This document shows positions 8,777 to 16,819 of a stretch of DNA of 37,268 bases, in pieces. The notes under the pieces are model-generated. The model made no database searches, was not told where the DNA came from, and saw only the letters and a list, made by a program, of their open reading frames with translations. The translations under genes were made by a program, and so were the position numbers. Source of the DNA: an uncultured Muribaculaceae bacterium (GTDB taxonomy: Bacteria; Bacteroidota; Bacteroidia; Bacteroidales; Muribaculaceae); NCBI GenBank assembly GCA_910584185.1, contig CAJTYC010000014.1, forward strand, positions 1-37,268, given 5' to 3'. Each line of letters opens with the position of its first letter. The stretch's first letter is position 1.

Positions 8777-9694
8777 TTATTTGTTTACCTGGTATTTGTT
8801 CCAGCCATCTTTGAGATAGGCTATCACCTGCTCGGCAGCGGCCACGCCGGCGTTGAAGTTGGCCTCGGCTGTCTGCGCACCCATCTTCTTGGGAGTGAAG
8901 AATACGCGAGCAGCGAATTTCTTCTCAAACTCATCTGCGGAGTCAGGCTTGATGTCGGAGATATAACGCAGGTCAGAACGTTCCTCGAGCGCCTTGATGA
9001 GTCCGGCCTCGTCGATTACCTCCTTGCGGGCTGTGTTTATAAGCACGCCCCCTTTGGGCATCTTCATCATGAGGTCGTAGCCGATGCTGCCACGTGTCTC
9101 GGCAGTGGCCGGGATATGAAGCGACACGAAGTCGTTGTTGGCAAAGAGTTCTTCGGGGCTGTGCACTGGCTGCACACCCTCGCCGAGCATAATGGCGTCG
9201 TCCACAAACTTATCGAGTGCCTGGAGCTTCATGCCGAAACCCTTGGCGATGCGTGCCACATTGCGGCCCACCTGACCGAAGGCATATATGCCGAGGCTCT
9301 TACCCTTCAGCTCTGTGCCCGACTTGCCGTTATACTGGTTGCGGCACATCATCACCACCATGCCGAATACCAATTCTGCAACTGCGTTGGAGTTCTGGCC
9401 GGGAGTGTTCATCACGCATATGCCATGCTTGGTAGCCTCCTCAAGGTCAATATTGTCGTAACCGGCACCGGCGCGCACTATAACTTTCAATTTGGGAGCT
9501 GCATCCATCACTGCGCCGTCGATTTTATCGCTGCGCACTATCAGGCCTTCGGCATTCTTGACTGCCTCGAGCAGGTCTTCGCGTGTGCCCATCTCCACTA
9601 CCTCGAGCTCATTGCCCGATGCGTTGACTACATTCTCTATTGCCTTTACTGCTGCCGGAGCGAAAGGCTTCTCTGTGAATACAAGTACTTTCAT
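8777..9694 (-). CDS. serA: D-3-phosphoglycerate dehydrogenase (short, Bacteroidales type)
   Basis: A 305-residue enzyme for the first step of serine synthesis, NAD-dependent oxidation of 3-phosphoglycerate to 3-phosphohydroxypyruvate. It has VRAGAGYDNID (substrate loop and hinge), NTPGQNSNAVAELVFG, the Rossmann motif GIYAFGQVGRNVA, and INTARKEVIDEAGL. It lacks the C-terminal ACT domain of the long E. coli enzyme, so allosteric serine feedback through ACT is not expected. The segment that normally carries the catalytic His reads TPKKMGAQTAEAN; Lys in place of His is what I recall for Bacteroides homologues as well. It starts 5 nt after the serC stop and is co-transcribed with it. Confidence 0.92.
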   Translation of the reverse strand: MKVLVFTEKPFAPAAVKAIENVVNASGNELEVVEMGTREDLLEAVKNAEGLIVRSDKIDGAVMDAAPKLKVIVRAGAGYDNIDLEEATKHGICVMNTPGQNSNAVAELVFGMVVMMCRNQYNGKSGTELKGKSLGIYAFGQVGRNVARIAKGFGMKLQALDKFVDDAIMLGEGVQPVHSPEELFANNDFVSLHIPATAETRGSIGYDLMMKMPKGGVLINTARKEVIDEAGLIKALEERSDLRYISDIKPDSADEFEKKFAARVFFTPKKMGAQTAEANFNAGVAAAEQVIAYLKDGWNKYQVNK

Positions 9695-9699
9695 TTTGA

Positions 9700-10767
9700 T
9701 TAATGTTTAGCCTCGAAGTCTTTCATTGCCTTCACCAGCACCTCTACGCTCTCCTTGGGGAGTGCATTGTAGAGTGAAGCGCGGAATCCGCCTACTGAGC
9801 GGTGTCCCTTTATACCCACGATGCCCTGCTCTGTTGCGAACTCCATGAAGTCTTTCTCGAGTTCGGCATAGTCAGGATTCATCACGAAGCATACGTTCAT
9901 GATCGAACGGTCCTCTTCGGCCACTGTGCCGCGGAAGAGCTTGTTGCGGTCTATCTCATCATAAAGGATAGCGGCTTTCTCCAGGTCGCGACGCTCCATC
10001 TCCTTAACGCCACCCTGCTCTTTATAATAGCGCAGAGTCATAAGTGCAGAGTAGATGGGGAGTACCGGCGGAGTGTTGAACATCGAGCCTTTCTTGATAT
10101 GCGTGCGATAGTCGAGCATTGTCGGAATTTCACGGTTCACGTGGCCGAGCAAGCTCTCCTTAACGATTACGATTGTCACACCGGCGGGTGCGAGGTTCTT
10201 CTGTGCACCTGCATAAATCACGCCATACTTGGTGGGGTCGAACACGCGGGAGAAGATGTCGGACGACATGTCGCAAACCACCGGTACCGGGCTGTCGAAG
10301 TCATGGCGTATCTCTGTGCCGTAGATTGTATTGTTAGAAGTGAAGTGGAAATAGTCAGCGTCGGCCGGTATTTCGAAATTCTTCGGTATATAGTTGAATT
10401 TGGTATCTTCAGATGATGCCAACACATCTACTTCGCCAAATATCTTAGCCTCTTTGATAGCATTGGTTGCCCATGTGCCGGTGTTGATATAGGCAGCTTT
10501 CTTGTTGAGAAGGTTGAAAGGCACCATGCAGAACTGCATGCTTGCACCGCCACCCAAGAAGAGCACATGATAGTCGTCAGGAAGCTGGAGCAATTCTTTT
10601 GTCAAGGCCTGAGCCTCATCCATCACTGCCTGGAACTGCTTGCTGCGGTGTGAAATCTCGAGGATTGAGAGATCCATGTCAGCAAAGTTGAGCACTGCAT
10701 CAGCTGTCTTCTGAATGGTGTACGGGGTCAGAATACTCGGACCAGCATAGAAATTGTGTTTCTTCAT
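9700..10767 (-). CDS. serC: phosphoserine aminotransferase
   Basis: A 355-residue class V PLP-dependent transaminase that makes phosphoserine from phosphohydroxypyruvate and glutamate. The start MKKHNFYAGPSILTP is typical. Further support is LEISHRSKQFQAVMDEA, FLGGGASMQF (phosphate-loop region), the PLP-Lys motif YAGAQKNLAPAG (Lys near residue 190) and GHRSVGGFRASLYNA at the C-terminus. Length is normal. It is the first gene of the serC-serA operon, driven by the promoter at 10922-10953 with a leader of roughly 150 nt that can form a long hairpin, which makes post-initiation control plausible. Confidence 0.94.
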   Translation of the reverse strand: MKKHNFYAGPSILTPYTIQKTADAVLNFADMDLSILEISHRSKQFQAVMDEAQALTKELLQLPDDYHVLFLGGGASMQFCMVPFNLLNKKAAYINTGTWATNAIKEAKIFGEVDVLASSEDTKFNYIPKNFEIPADADYFHFTSNNTIYGTEIRHDFDSPVPVVCDMSSDIFSRVFDPTKYGVIYAGAQKNLAPAGVTIVIVKESLLGHVNREIPTMLDYRTHIKKGSMFNTPPVLPIYSALMTLRYYKEQGGVKEMERRDLEKAAILYDEIDRNKLFRGTVAEEDRSIMNVCFVMNPDYAELEKDFMEFATEQGIVGIKGHRSVGGFRASLYNALPKESVEVLVKAMKDFEAKH

Positions 10768-10859
10768 GTCTGTCTCTACGATTTAAGTTGTTTGTTTGGT
10801 TATTGTTTTATCTGTTTGTCGGTTTATTATCCCGGTTTATAGGGTTCACCTTCTTTGTG

Positions 10860-10909
10860 GCAAGTCATGATGGCAAAAGGCCTTTTAATCCTCGGCTATC
10901 TTGACTTGC
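10860..10909 (-). promoter_or_regulatory. hairpin element in the serC 5' leader
   Basis: The arms 10860-10874 and 10895-10909 are complementary at 13 of 15 positions on the leader RNA (GCAAGUCAAGAUAGC against GCCAUCAUGACUUGC). The loop contains the self-complementary AAAAGGCCTTTT (10875-10886). From the promoter position it should begin about 6 nt after the transcription start. A second small stem (CCC, 8 nt, GGG; about 10831-10844) follows. Regulatory function is inferred from structure and place only. Confidence 0.5.
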
Positions 10910-10921
10910 AATGTCACTACG

Positions 10922-10953
10922 CAAAGGTAAGTTAAATTAATATAATCTGCAAA
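10922..10953 (-). promoter_or_regulatory. serC-serA promoter
   Basis: Read leftward: TTTG (10953-10950), 20 nt, TACCTTTG (10929-10922). Both boxes match the Bacteroidota consensus. The predicted start is near 10915, about 150 nt before the serC start codon. Confidence 0.7.
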
Positions 10954-11072
10954 CCTTTTTGCAAAATATTTTGTCTCGACGAGGTTTTGAACAAAATTCT
11001 TGTTATATCTTTGCAAATTCTGAGACGGTCACTAAATTTTTTTAATTTTAGTGAAATTATTAAGCGGCTTTA

Positions 11073-11102
11073 TTGTGTTTCATAAATTTTTGTGTATATT
11101 TG
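11073..11102 (+). promoter_or_regulatory. promoter for the 1125-residue secreted protein
   Basis: TTG (11073-11075), 19 nt, TATATTTG (11095-11102). The predicted start is near 11109, giving a leader of about 180 nt that includes the 22-bp-period repeat. A second candidate, TTTG-N16-TATCTTTG (10986-11013), has a shorter spacer. Confidence 0.6.
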
Positions 11103-11181
11103 CTCGCGAATGTACAACACACGATTCTTTTCAGAACTATATTTGTTTCATGTTTTGTAATAATAAAGCAATTCCTCAAAT

Positions 11182-11222
11182 ATAGACTCTGTCTGTTATC
11201 AATATGGACTCTGTCTGTTATC
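11182..11222 (+). repeat. two-copy direct repeat, 22-bp period
   Basis: GACTCTGTCTGTTATC at 11185-11200 and 11207-11222, with near-identity extending three bases to the left (ATA/ATG). It lies in the predicted leader of the gene at 11291. Confidence 0.85.
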
Positions 11223-11290
11223 GGTAATACGCATCGTTAATTAAAACTCAAATAATAAGCAACTTAAATCATTAACTTAATCAATTATTT

Positions 11291-14200
11291 ATGAAGAAAG
11301 TACTACCCTATGTAATTGGGGCAGCAGCTTTAATGGGATCTGCTACTATGTTGGCCGTAACCCTCAATGGCTCGCCCGCAAAGGCGCACCCATCGCAAGT
11401 TTCTAACGCAGTAAAGGCGGCTTCTGACAACGATGACCCTTTTTCCCCGTATGATGTATCTGATTTAAAGGCCGTGTGGATTCCTTCCGAATCAGGTATG
11501 AGAATTTCTTTCAAGGCTCCTACCCAGGCTTCCCGTACAGATTATGTAACTTGGGAAGACGAAATAGTCGACCTGACTGAAATCGAAAAGATTGAAGTAG
11601 GCATAGATAATGGATATTATGCCGACATGACCCTTCTTAAAACATTTGATTCCCCTATGCCCAGTGAGGATTTGTCATATATCGATTTATCTCTCGAACG
11701 TGGCAAAAGATATAATTTTAAAGTAATAGTATATGCCAATGGCGTGACTTCATACGGCACTTCAATATCAGATATTCTTGCCGGTGCAGTTCCTGAAAAG
11801 CCCACAGATGTTACGGTAAATACCGTAAAGGGGGAGATGCCGGTGACTGTAACTTTCACTACTCCCTTTAAATATGAGGGTATTGACGAAAGTCTGCCAT
11901 CTCTCATAAAGGCGGAGCTCCAGACTGTGGCCGGATGGTACGATGACCCGGAATTGATTGCAGAGCTAAGTCCGATAGAGCCGGGCAAAACGTATGAAAT
12001 AACCGTAAACAAGCCTGAAATCACCGGTGCAAAAGAGTGGAGACTCTTTGTTTATAACGAGGATGGTGCTTCTGATTATGTTACTGTGCCTGTGTTTATA
12101 GGCATAGACACTCCCGGAATGGTAACCGACCTCAAAGCCGTGGAGCAAGAAAATGGCGACGTGCTCCTCTCTTGGGATGTCCCGACAGTTGGTGCCCATA
12201 ACGGCTATTTCGAGTCTGATGGTTTGAAGTATGTTGTGAAGAAAAAAGTGGGTTACAGCAGCGAGGTTGTAGCTGAGAATATCACAGACACTCACTACAC
12301 ATATAGTGCATCTTCAATTACTGAACCCCAAATGCTGACATTCTCCGTAACTGCAGTTTCGGCTGCCGGTGACGGTGAACAGTCTGACTATGTGTCGCTC
12401 GTTGCTGGGCCTGCACTCTCGCTCCCATTTGCCGAGACTTTCGACAATAAGGTGGATGACTACAGTTACGGAGAGGATTACCTGTGGACTAAATCGACCG
12501 ACTGTAACTCCTCTTATCCTCCGGAATGGCGCGTGGATACTTATAAATATGCTGGCAACGAACAGATTAAACCTGAGGGTAGTGAAGGCGCTTTTGCCTA
12601 TGTGTCTACTTACGACTCAACCCCGATTGCTGATTTCAGACTCACTTCGTCTAAAATCGATGTCGAAGGCGAAGCTGCTGTGCAGCTGGGCTACAGCTTC
12701 TACGCAACTGCTGAAGATAGCGGTGAGGCATCAATAAGATCTGAGATTTCTTTCGATAATGGCAAGTCTTTCAAGCCTGTTAAAAAGAATGTCATAAAGG
12801 ATGCTGAGACTAAGGGTTGGAATAAAGTTATTGAGGTAGTGGAAGTCCCCGCCGGCTCAAAATTTGCTATGATTCGACTAATAGCCCGTAATGATAAGAA
12901 GGCATTGCCGGTTGCTGTCGATAATGTTACGCTCAAGAGTGCGGAAGCTCCACAGATCATCTACCCCTCTTCCGTAACTGATTTCACAGCTGCTTACGAT
13001 AAGGCTGAGAAATACATCGCCCTCTCTTTGAAGGCTCCTCTCAACTCCCACGCTTCGCTCGGCGATGTCAACAATGAGCCGTTGCAGTCAATCACCTGCA
13101 TTAAGATTGCACGTCAGATTGGTTATGGCAACGACTACGTGACTGTTCATACTTTCGACAATCCCACTCCGGGCGCGACCCTGACGTGGAACGACACAGA
13201 CCTCTCGCAGTTTGGCGAATACAGTTACCGTGCTCTCGTATATGTAGGCGAGCGTTCTGACTATGGTAACTATCCCGACAAAACCATCACCGTGGGCCAG
13301 ATTCCTCTCGACGTCACCGCTCTCAATATCTCTACCACCAAGGGTAGCGCGCCTGTGTTGGTGAAATTCATGACACCGGCCAAAGATGTCGAAGGCGATG
13401 ACCTTGAATCTCTTAAGGGTGTCACCGTGACTCGTTATAATAATGAGACTTTCGTTTGGGATGAGGTGGAAGTGCTTTCTGACGTATTGCCCGGCACTGA
13501 ATACACTGTAACAGACAACAATGTTCTCTCCGGTAATGTCTATGAATACCGTGTGGTGGCTAATGGCACCGCAGGTAACGCATATGGAGTCTCAGCTTCT
13601 GTTTACGTCGGCGTGGATGAGCCAAGACAGCCTACTGATGTCGTGGCTAAGCTCGGTGAGGATGGCAGGGTGACCGTGAGCTGGACAGCTCCCACCTCAG
13701 GCATAAACAATGGTTATATTGATGCTGAGCATCTCACTTATATCGTGCTTCGTGGCAACTGTTACAGCGATTATAATGCAAGCCAGCTCGCGGCTGATCT
13801 CACTGATACTTCTTATGTAGATGAGACGCAATTTGGCGAGGAGGAAATCGTGAAGTATTTTGTAAAGGCCGTGTCGGGCAATTATGCCGGTGCATCAGGC
13901 ATTTCAAATACGCTGCTTGTGGGCGCACCTTCAGAGCTCCCGTTTGTCGAGAACTTCGACAAGCAGGTGGGTGATTATATCGAAGCCGAGCATTCATCCT
14001 GGCAGCTCGATGGCAGCGAGGGCACAAGCAACTGGGCGTTTGCCGAGATGGCATATCTAATCAATGAAGGCCAGGTAATTCCCGTAAATGGTGGTAAAGG
14101 TCTCGCTTATGCCTACTATGGTCCCTATTCCGACGTGTTGCGCGACGATTATATGACCTCAGGCAATATCAATGTGGCAGATTGCGACAAACTTTTTGTC

Positions 14201-14668
14201 TCCTTCTATCTCTATGCTGTGCCCGGATACAATCATTGGCTTAATGTCGATGTAGCATTCGATGGTGGCGAGTTCCGCAACAAAGCCTCTTACGTTTACA
14301 CCGATTTTAACAAAGCCGGCTGGCAGTTTGTTTCAATCCCCGTGGAGAAGCCCGAGGGTGCCAAGAAAATGCAGGTGAAGTTTCATGCTCACAAGGATAG
14401 TTATTCTTGCTCTGTGGCAATCGACAACATAAAAGTGGACAGCAGCGAATCATCGGTCAATGCCCCAGAAATCGGCCACGGCGTACTCGTTGCAGCTATG
14501 CACGGCTCCATTATAGTGAAGGGAGCAGAGGCTGATGCAGAAGTGGTAATCAGTGACCTCGAAGGCCATGTGGTATACACCGGCAACGGTGATTGCGAAC
14601 TTCCGGTGGCTGCCGGCTCATACGTGGTGCGTGTAGCAAAGACTGCTGTCAAACTCTTGGTGCGCTGA
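11291..14668 (+). CDS. secreted 1125-residue protein of two homologous halves with a Por-type C-terminal domain
   Basis: A signal peptide (MKKVLPYVIGAAALMGSATM) is followed by two tandem halves, about residues 54-557 and 559-1060, offset by 505 residues. Matching landmarks are SDLKAVW/TDFTAAY at the start, VLLSWDVPTVGAHNGY/VTVSWTAPTSGINNGY in a fibronectin III-like domain, and LPFAETFDN (378) / LPFVENFDK (883) opening a choice-of-anchor J-like domain. The last 70 residues (VLVAAMHGSIIVKGAEA... to VKLLVR) resemble a type IX sorting domain. Export to the surface is inferred; no enzyme motif was seen. It belongs to the same general class as the protein at 209-2656 but is organised differently. 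Confidence 0.82.
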   Translation: MKKVLPYVIGAAALMGSATMLAVTLNGSPAKAHPSQVSNAVKAASDNDDPFSPYDVSDLKAVWIPSESGMRISFKAPTQASRTDYVTWEDEIVDLTEIEKIEVGIDNGYYADMTLLKTFDSPMPSEDLSYIDLSLERGKRYNFKVIVYANGVTSYGTSISDILAGAVPEKPTDVTVNTVKGEMPVTVTFTTPFKYEGIDESLPSLIKAELQTVAGWYDDPELIAELSPIEPGKTYEITVNKPEITGAKEWRLFVYNEDGASDYVTVPVFIGIDTPGMVTDLKAVEQENGDVLLSWDVPTVGAHNGYFESDGLKYVVKKKVGYSSEVVAENITDTHYTYSASSITEPQMLTFSVTAVSAAGDGEQSDYVSLVAGPALSLPFAETFDNKVDDYSYGEDYLWTKSTDCNSSYPPEWRVDTYKYAGNEQIKPEGSEGAFAYVSTYDSTPIADFRLTSSKIDVEGEAAVQLGYSFYATAEDSGEASIRSEISFDNGKSFKPVKKNVIKDAETKGWNKVIEVVEVPAGSKFAMIRLIARNDKKALPVAVDNVTLKSAEAPQIIYPSSVTDFTAAYDKAEKYIALSLKAPLNSHASLGDVNNEPLQSITCIKIARQIGYGNDYVTVHTFDNPTPGATLTWNDTDLSQFGEYSYRALVYVGERSDYGNYPDKTITVGQIPLDVTALNISTTKGSAPVLVKFMTPAKDVEGDDLESLKGVTVTRYNNETFVWDEVEVLSDVLPGTEYTVTDNNVLSGNVYEYRVVANGTAGNAYGVSASVYVGVDEPRQPTDVVAKLGEDGRVTVSWTAPTSGINNGYIDAEHLTYIVLRGNCYSDYNASQLAADLTDTSYVDETQFGEEEIVKYFVKAVSGNYAGASGISNTLLVGAPSELPFVENFDKQVGDYIEAEHSSWQLDGSEGTSNWAFAEMAYLINEGQVIPVNGGKGLAYAYYGPYSDVLRDDYMTSGNINVADCDKLFVSFYLYAVPGYNHWLNVDVAFDGGEFRNKASYVYTDFNKAGWQFVSIPVEKPEGAKKMQVKFHAHKDSYSCSVAIDNIKVDSSESSVNAPEIGHGVLVAAMHGSIIVKGAEADAEVVISDLEGHVVYTGNGDCELPVAAGSYVVRVAKTAVKLLVR

Positions 14669-14742
14669 TGGTTATCTGAGTTTTGATTGATCTGCTTACC
14701 GCGCTTGTAGATTTGCGATAAGTTGATAACCCTCCATATAGT

Positions 14743-14786
14743 CCATGAGGCCGTCCGTAAGGATGACAGCCTCATGGTCTTTTTTT
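14743..14786 (+). terminator. rho-independent terminator of the 1125-residue protein gene
   Basis: CCATGAGGC (14743-14751) and GCCTCATGG (14769-14777) form a 9-bp stem with a 17-nt loop, directly followed by TCTTTTTTT. It sits about 75 nt after the stop codon. Confidence 0.85.
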
Positions 14787-14829
14787 ATGTACGAGTTAAT
14801 AAATCAGGCAGGCGGAGCGTTATATAGGT

Positions 14830-15777
14830 ATGAAAAGTTTGAAATCTTTAGTCGCACTCTCTCTCGCGGCTTTATCGATATTAATTCCGGCGCAACGTGT
14901 CAGTGCCGAGACGGTGACGCGCAAGCAGGCCTCGAAGATTGCGGAGGCTTTCTTCAACACGCTGAATGGTATATATGTTGCTGCCCCGAAGCTCGCCTGG
15001 AATGGCCGGCAGCTAACCACTGACCGTTTGTTTTCACCTTTCTATATATTCAATCATCCCAATGGAGGTTTCGTGATTGTGGCTGCCGACACCAAGGCTT
15101 TCCCAATACTCGGATACAGCCGTACCGGTAAGTTCGACCGCGCTGCGATGACCGACGATGAGAAGGAGCTGCTTACTCGTTATGCGCATGAGGTGGAACT
15201 TATAAGATATGATGACCGTCAACCTGAAAGGGCTATGGCGGCCTGGCGCAATCTTCCTCTTCATATCAACAAGGCAATACATAACCCATATGACACTCCT
15301 GAATTTAATTCGCTGAGCGACGAAGCAAAGGAGAAAATCGAGTCTATCGACCGTCGCAATAATAGTGTGATGATGCCAACCGCAATAGAGTTCCAACTCT
15401 ACAACCCCACTGACTTCAGAGATTATACGCTCGATGATGTCTTGGTCGATGAGGAGGAGATCCCTTTCTCGTTTTTCGAAAATTTCCTCAAGGAGGTCGA
15501 TAACGAGCGCAAGTCGCGTGCCGCCGCACTTGATGAGATTTTATCGCCCACCAAACCGGTGATCTTAAATAAAAACGGCGGGCATATGACCGTAATGTTC
15601 CCAGCCGACATAAAGATTGTGAGCGTTTATTCGATGCAGGGGTTGAGGCAGATGGAGAAGTATTTCAAGAATACCAACTTGGTCAACCTCGATTTGTCGT
15701 CACTGCCAGTAGGCGTGTATGCCATGATAGCGATGGACAACAACGGCAAACTTTATGGCTTTAAACTATTTAGATAG
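14830..15777 (+). CDS. secreted Spi-like (C10 protease propeptide/inhibitor) protein without a protease domain
   Basis: A 315-residue exported protein with signal peptide MKSLKSLVALSLAALSILIP. Residues about 30-115 match the Spi fold, the streptopain propeptide/inhibitor: KQASKIAEAFFNTL, SPFYIFNHPNGGFVIVAAD, FPILGYSRTGKFD. In Bacteroidales this module usually precedes a C10 cysteine protease; here no Cys/His protease domain follows. Residues about 130-240 are helical and acidic (LDDVLVDEEE) and resemble nothing I know. The C-terminal 70 residues (HMTVMFPADIKIVSVYSMQGLRQ... GVYAMIAMDNNGKLYGFKLFR) look like a type IX sorting domain. It may be a stand-alone inhibitor or the remnant of a protease gene. 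Confidence 0.7.
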   Translation: MKSLKSLVALSLAALSILIPAQRVSAETVTRKQASKIAEAFFNTLNGIYVAAPKLAWNGRQLTTDRLFSPFYIFNHPNGGFVIVAADTKAFPILGYSRTGKFDRAAMTDDEKELLTRYAHEVELIRYDDRQPERAMAAWRNLPLHINKAIHNPYDTPEFNSLSDEAKEKIESIDRRNNSVMMPTAIEFQLYNPTDFRDYTLDDVLVDEEEIPFSFFENFLKEVDNERKSRAAALDEILSPTKPVILNKNGGHMTVMFPADIKIVSVYSMQGLRQMEKYFKNTNLVNLDLSSLPVGVYAMIAMDNNGKLYGFKLFR

Positions 15778-15844
15778 TTGATATTAAGATAGATACATTT
15801 TAGATGATTTCTTTTAAGACAGTTGTCTCAGATATTTTATAGTG

Positions 15845-16123
15845 ATGAAAACAAAGTTGATAGAATCAAAGATAGTAGCATGGGTGGCTATGATACTGAT
15901 TGCGGCTGTGGTGGTGCTCTCCGTGGCGCTTCGCACTCCGTGGTATGGGCTTGCCGATGAGTTCTTCTGTTTCATGGGTGTGTTTGCCCACCTCGCTTCG
16001 CTTTATCTCAAGCGCATGAGTGCGCAGGCAAGCCGCAAGCTCGATGTTTGCGCATTGGTCTGCATCGTGCTTTCCCTAATTGCTTTCCTGGTCGAGTATA
16101 TTGTATATCAGGTTAATGCCTAA
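15845..16123 (+). CDS. small three-helix membrane protein, function unknown
   Basis: A 92-residue hydrophobic protein. I place the start at the ATG at 15845; a GTG three bases upstream is also possible. Three predicted membrane helices are visible: IVAWVAMILIAAVVVLSVAL, FFCFMGVFAHLASLYL and LDVCALVCIVLSLIAFLVEY, with a positive loop (KRMSAQASRK) between the second and third. No family was recognised. Its stop codon overlaps tail-to-tail with that of the leftward YciO-type gene (16120-16123), with no terminator between them. Confidence 0.7.
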   Translation: MKTKLIESKIVAWVAMILIAAVVVLSVALRTPWYGLADEFFCFMGVFAHLASLYLKRMSAQASRKLDVCALVCIVLSLIAFLVEYIVYQVNA

Positions 16124-16716
16124 AGCTCTCCTTTCCCTTCTCGGATTATCAACGGCTCTGAGCCGGTACAATCCACTATGGTAGAGAAATCTGTGCTCCC
16201 TTCTTCTCCTTCCACCATAAAATCGACCGACCCTTCATAGCTCTCGGCTATCAGCCCAGGATTCACCGCGTGGTCTTCATCGTCATATTCGATGCTCGAT
16301 GTAATCACCGGATTTCCCAATTCTTCAGCAAGCATCCTCGAAAATTCATTGTCGGGTATCCTTATGCCTACGGTCTTGCGGTTCTTGAAAGCTTTGGGCA
16401 GTTTGGAGGCGGTACGCAGCAGAAATGTGAATGCGCCCGGCGTATTGTCCTTGATAAGCCTAAAGGCTGTATCATCTATCCGTGAGTATTCTGCCGCCAT
16501 GGCTATATCGGAGCATATCACCGACAGGTTTGACTTGTCGGGATTTATGCGCTTCAGTTTGCAGATTTTATCCACGCTCTTCACATTGAGTGCGTCGCCG
16601 GCTATGCCATAGCTCGTGTCGGTGGGTATGATGGCGATATCTCCTCTTCTCATCGCGTCGGCTATCTCCTTGAGCTGACTCTCTGAGGGTTTGTTCCAAA
16701 TCTTGATAGTTCTCAT
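16120..16716 (-). CDS. YrdC-domain protein, YciO type (threonylcarbamoyl-AMP synthase family)
   Basis: A 198-residue Sua5/YrdC/YciO domain protein. I start at the Met at 16716 (MRTIKIWNKPSESQL); the open frame extends 45 residues further but that part is not conserved in character and runs into the divergent promoter region. Family blocks are IIPTDTSYGIAGDA (nucleotide and threonine site), CKLKRINPDKSNLSVICSD, LIKDNTPGAFTFLL and VGIRIPDN. The NTPGAFTFLL wording fits YciO better than TsaC. Such proteins make, or are related to those that make, threonylcarbamoyl-AMP for t6A in tRNA. Whether it is the sole TsaC here cannot be told from this window. Confidence 0.85.
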   Translation of the reverse strand: MRTIKIWNKPSESQLKEIADAMRRGDIAIIPTDTSYGIAGDALNVKSVDKICKLKRINPDKSNLSVICSDIAMAAEYSRIDDTAFRLIKDNTPGAFTFLLRTASKLPKAFKNRKTVGIRIPDNEFSRMLAEELGNPVITSSIEYDDEDHAVNPGLIAESYEGSVDFMVEGEEGSTDFSTIVDCTGSEPLIIREGKGEL

Positions 16717-16749
16717 GGTGCTCTTTTTTCGGATAAACGTTTTTTTTTG

Positions 16750-16757
16750 TAATTTTG
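16750..16757 (+). promoter_or_regulatory. possible -7 element of the nucleosidase gene
   Basis: TAATTTTG matches TAnnTTTG about 63 nt upstream of the start at 16820. No clear -33 TTG was found, so this is tentative. Confidence 0.3.
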
Positions 16758-16819
16758 TATTTTGGTTATAAAAATGAATGCTTCTTTGAAGCTGAAAATT
16801 TTTGAAAATAAAACCCGAA

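Larger units (their letters stand above)
10768..11290. other. 523-bp divergent control region between serC and the duplicated secreted protein
   Basis: No gene was found. It contains the serC leader with its long inverted repeat (10860-10909), the leftward serC promoter (10922-10953), rightward promoter candidates (10986-11013 and 11073-11102), and a 22-bp-period direct repeat (11182-11222) in the leader of the rightward gene. Confidence 0.75.

Noticed and set aside
8777..9694. SerA lacking the catalytic His (TPKKMGAQT) as a sign of lost activity
   Set aside because: The same wording is, as far as I recall, shared by Bacteroides SerA proteins, so it is a lineage trait, not damage.
8759..9703. 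314-residue open frame on the + strand opposite serA
   Set aside because: It mirrors serA on the other strand, has a His/Cys-rich composition typical of antisense frames and no family resemblance.
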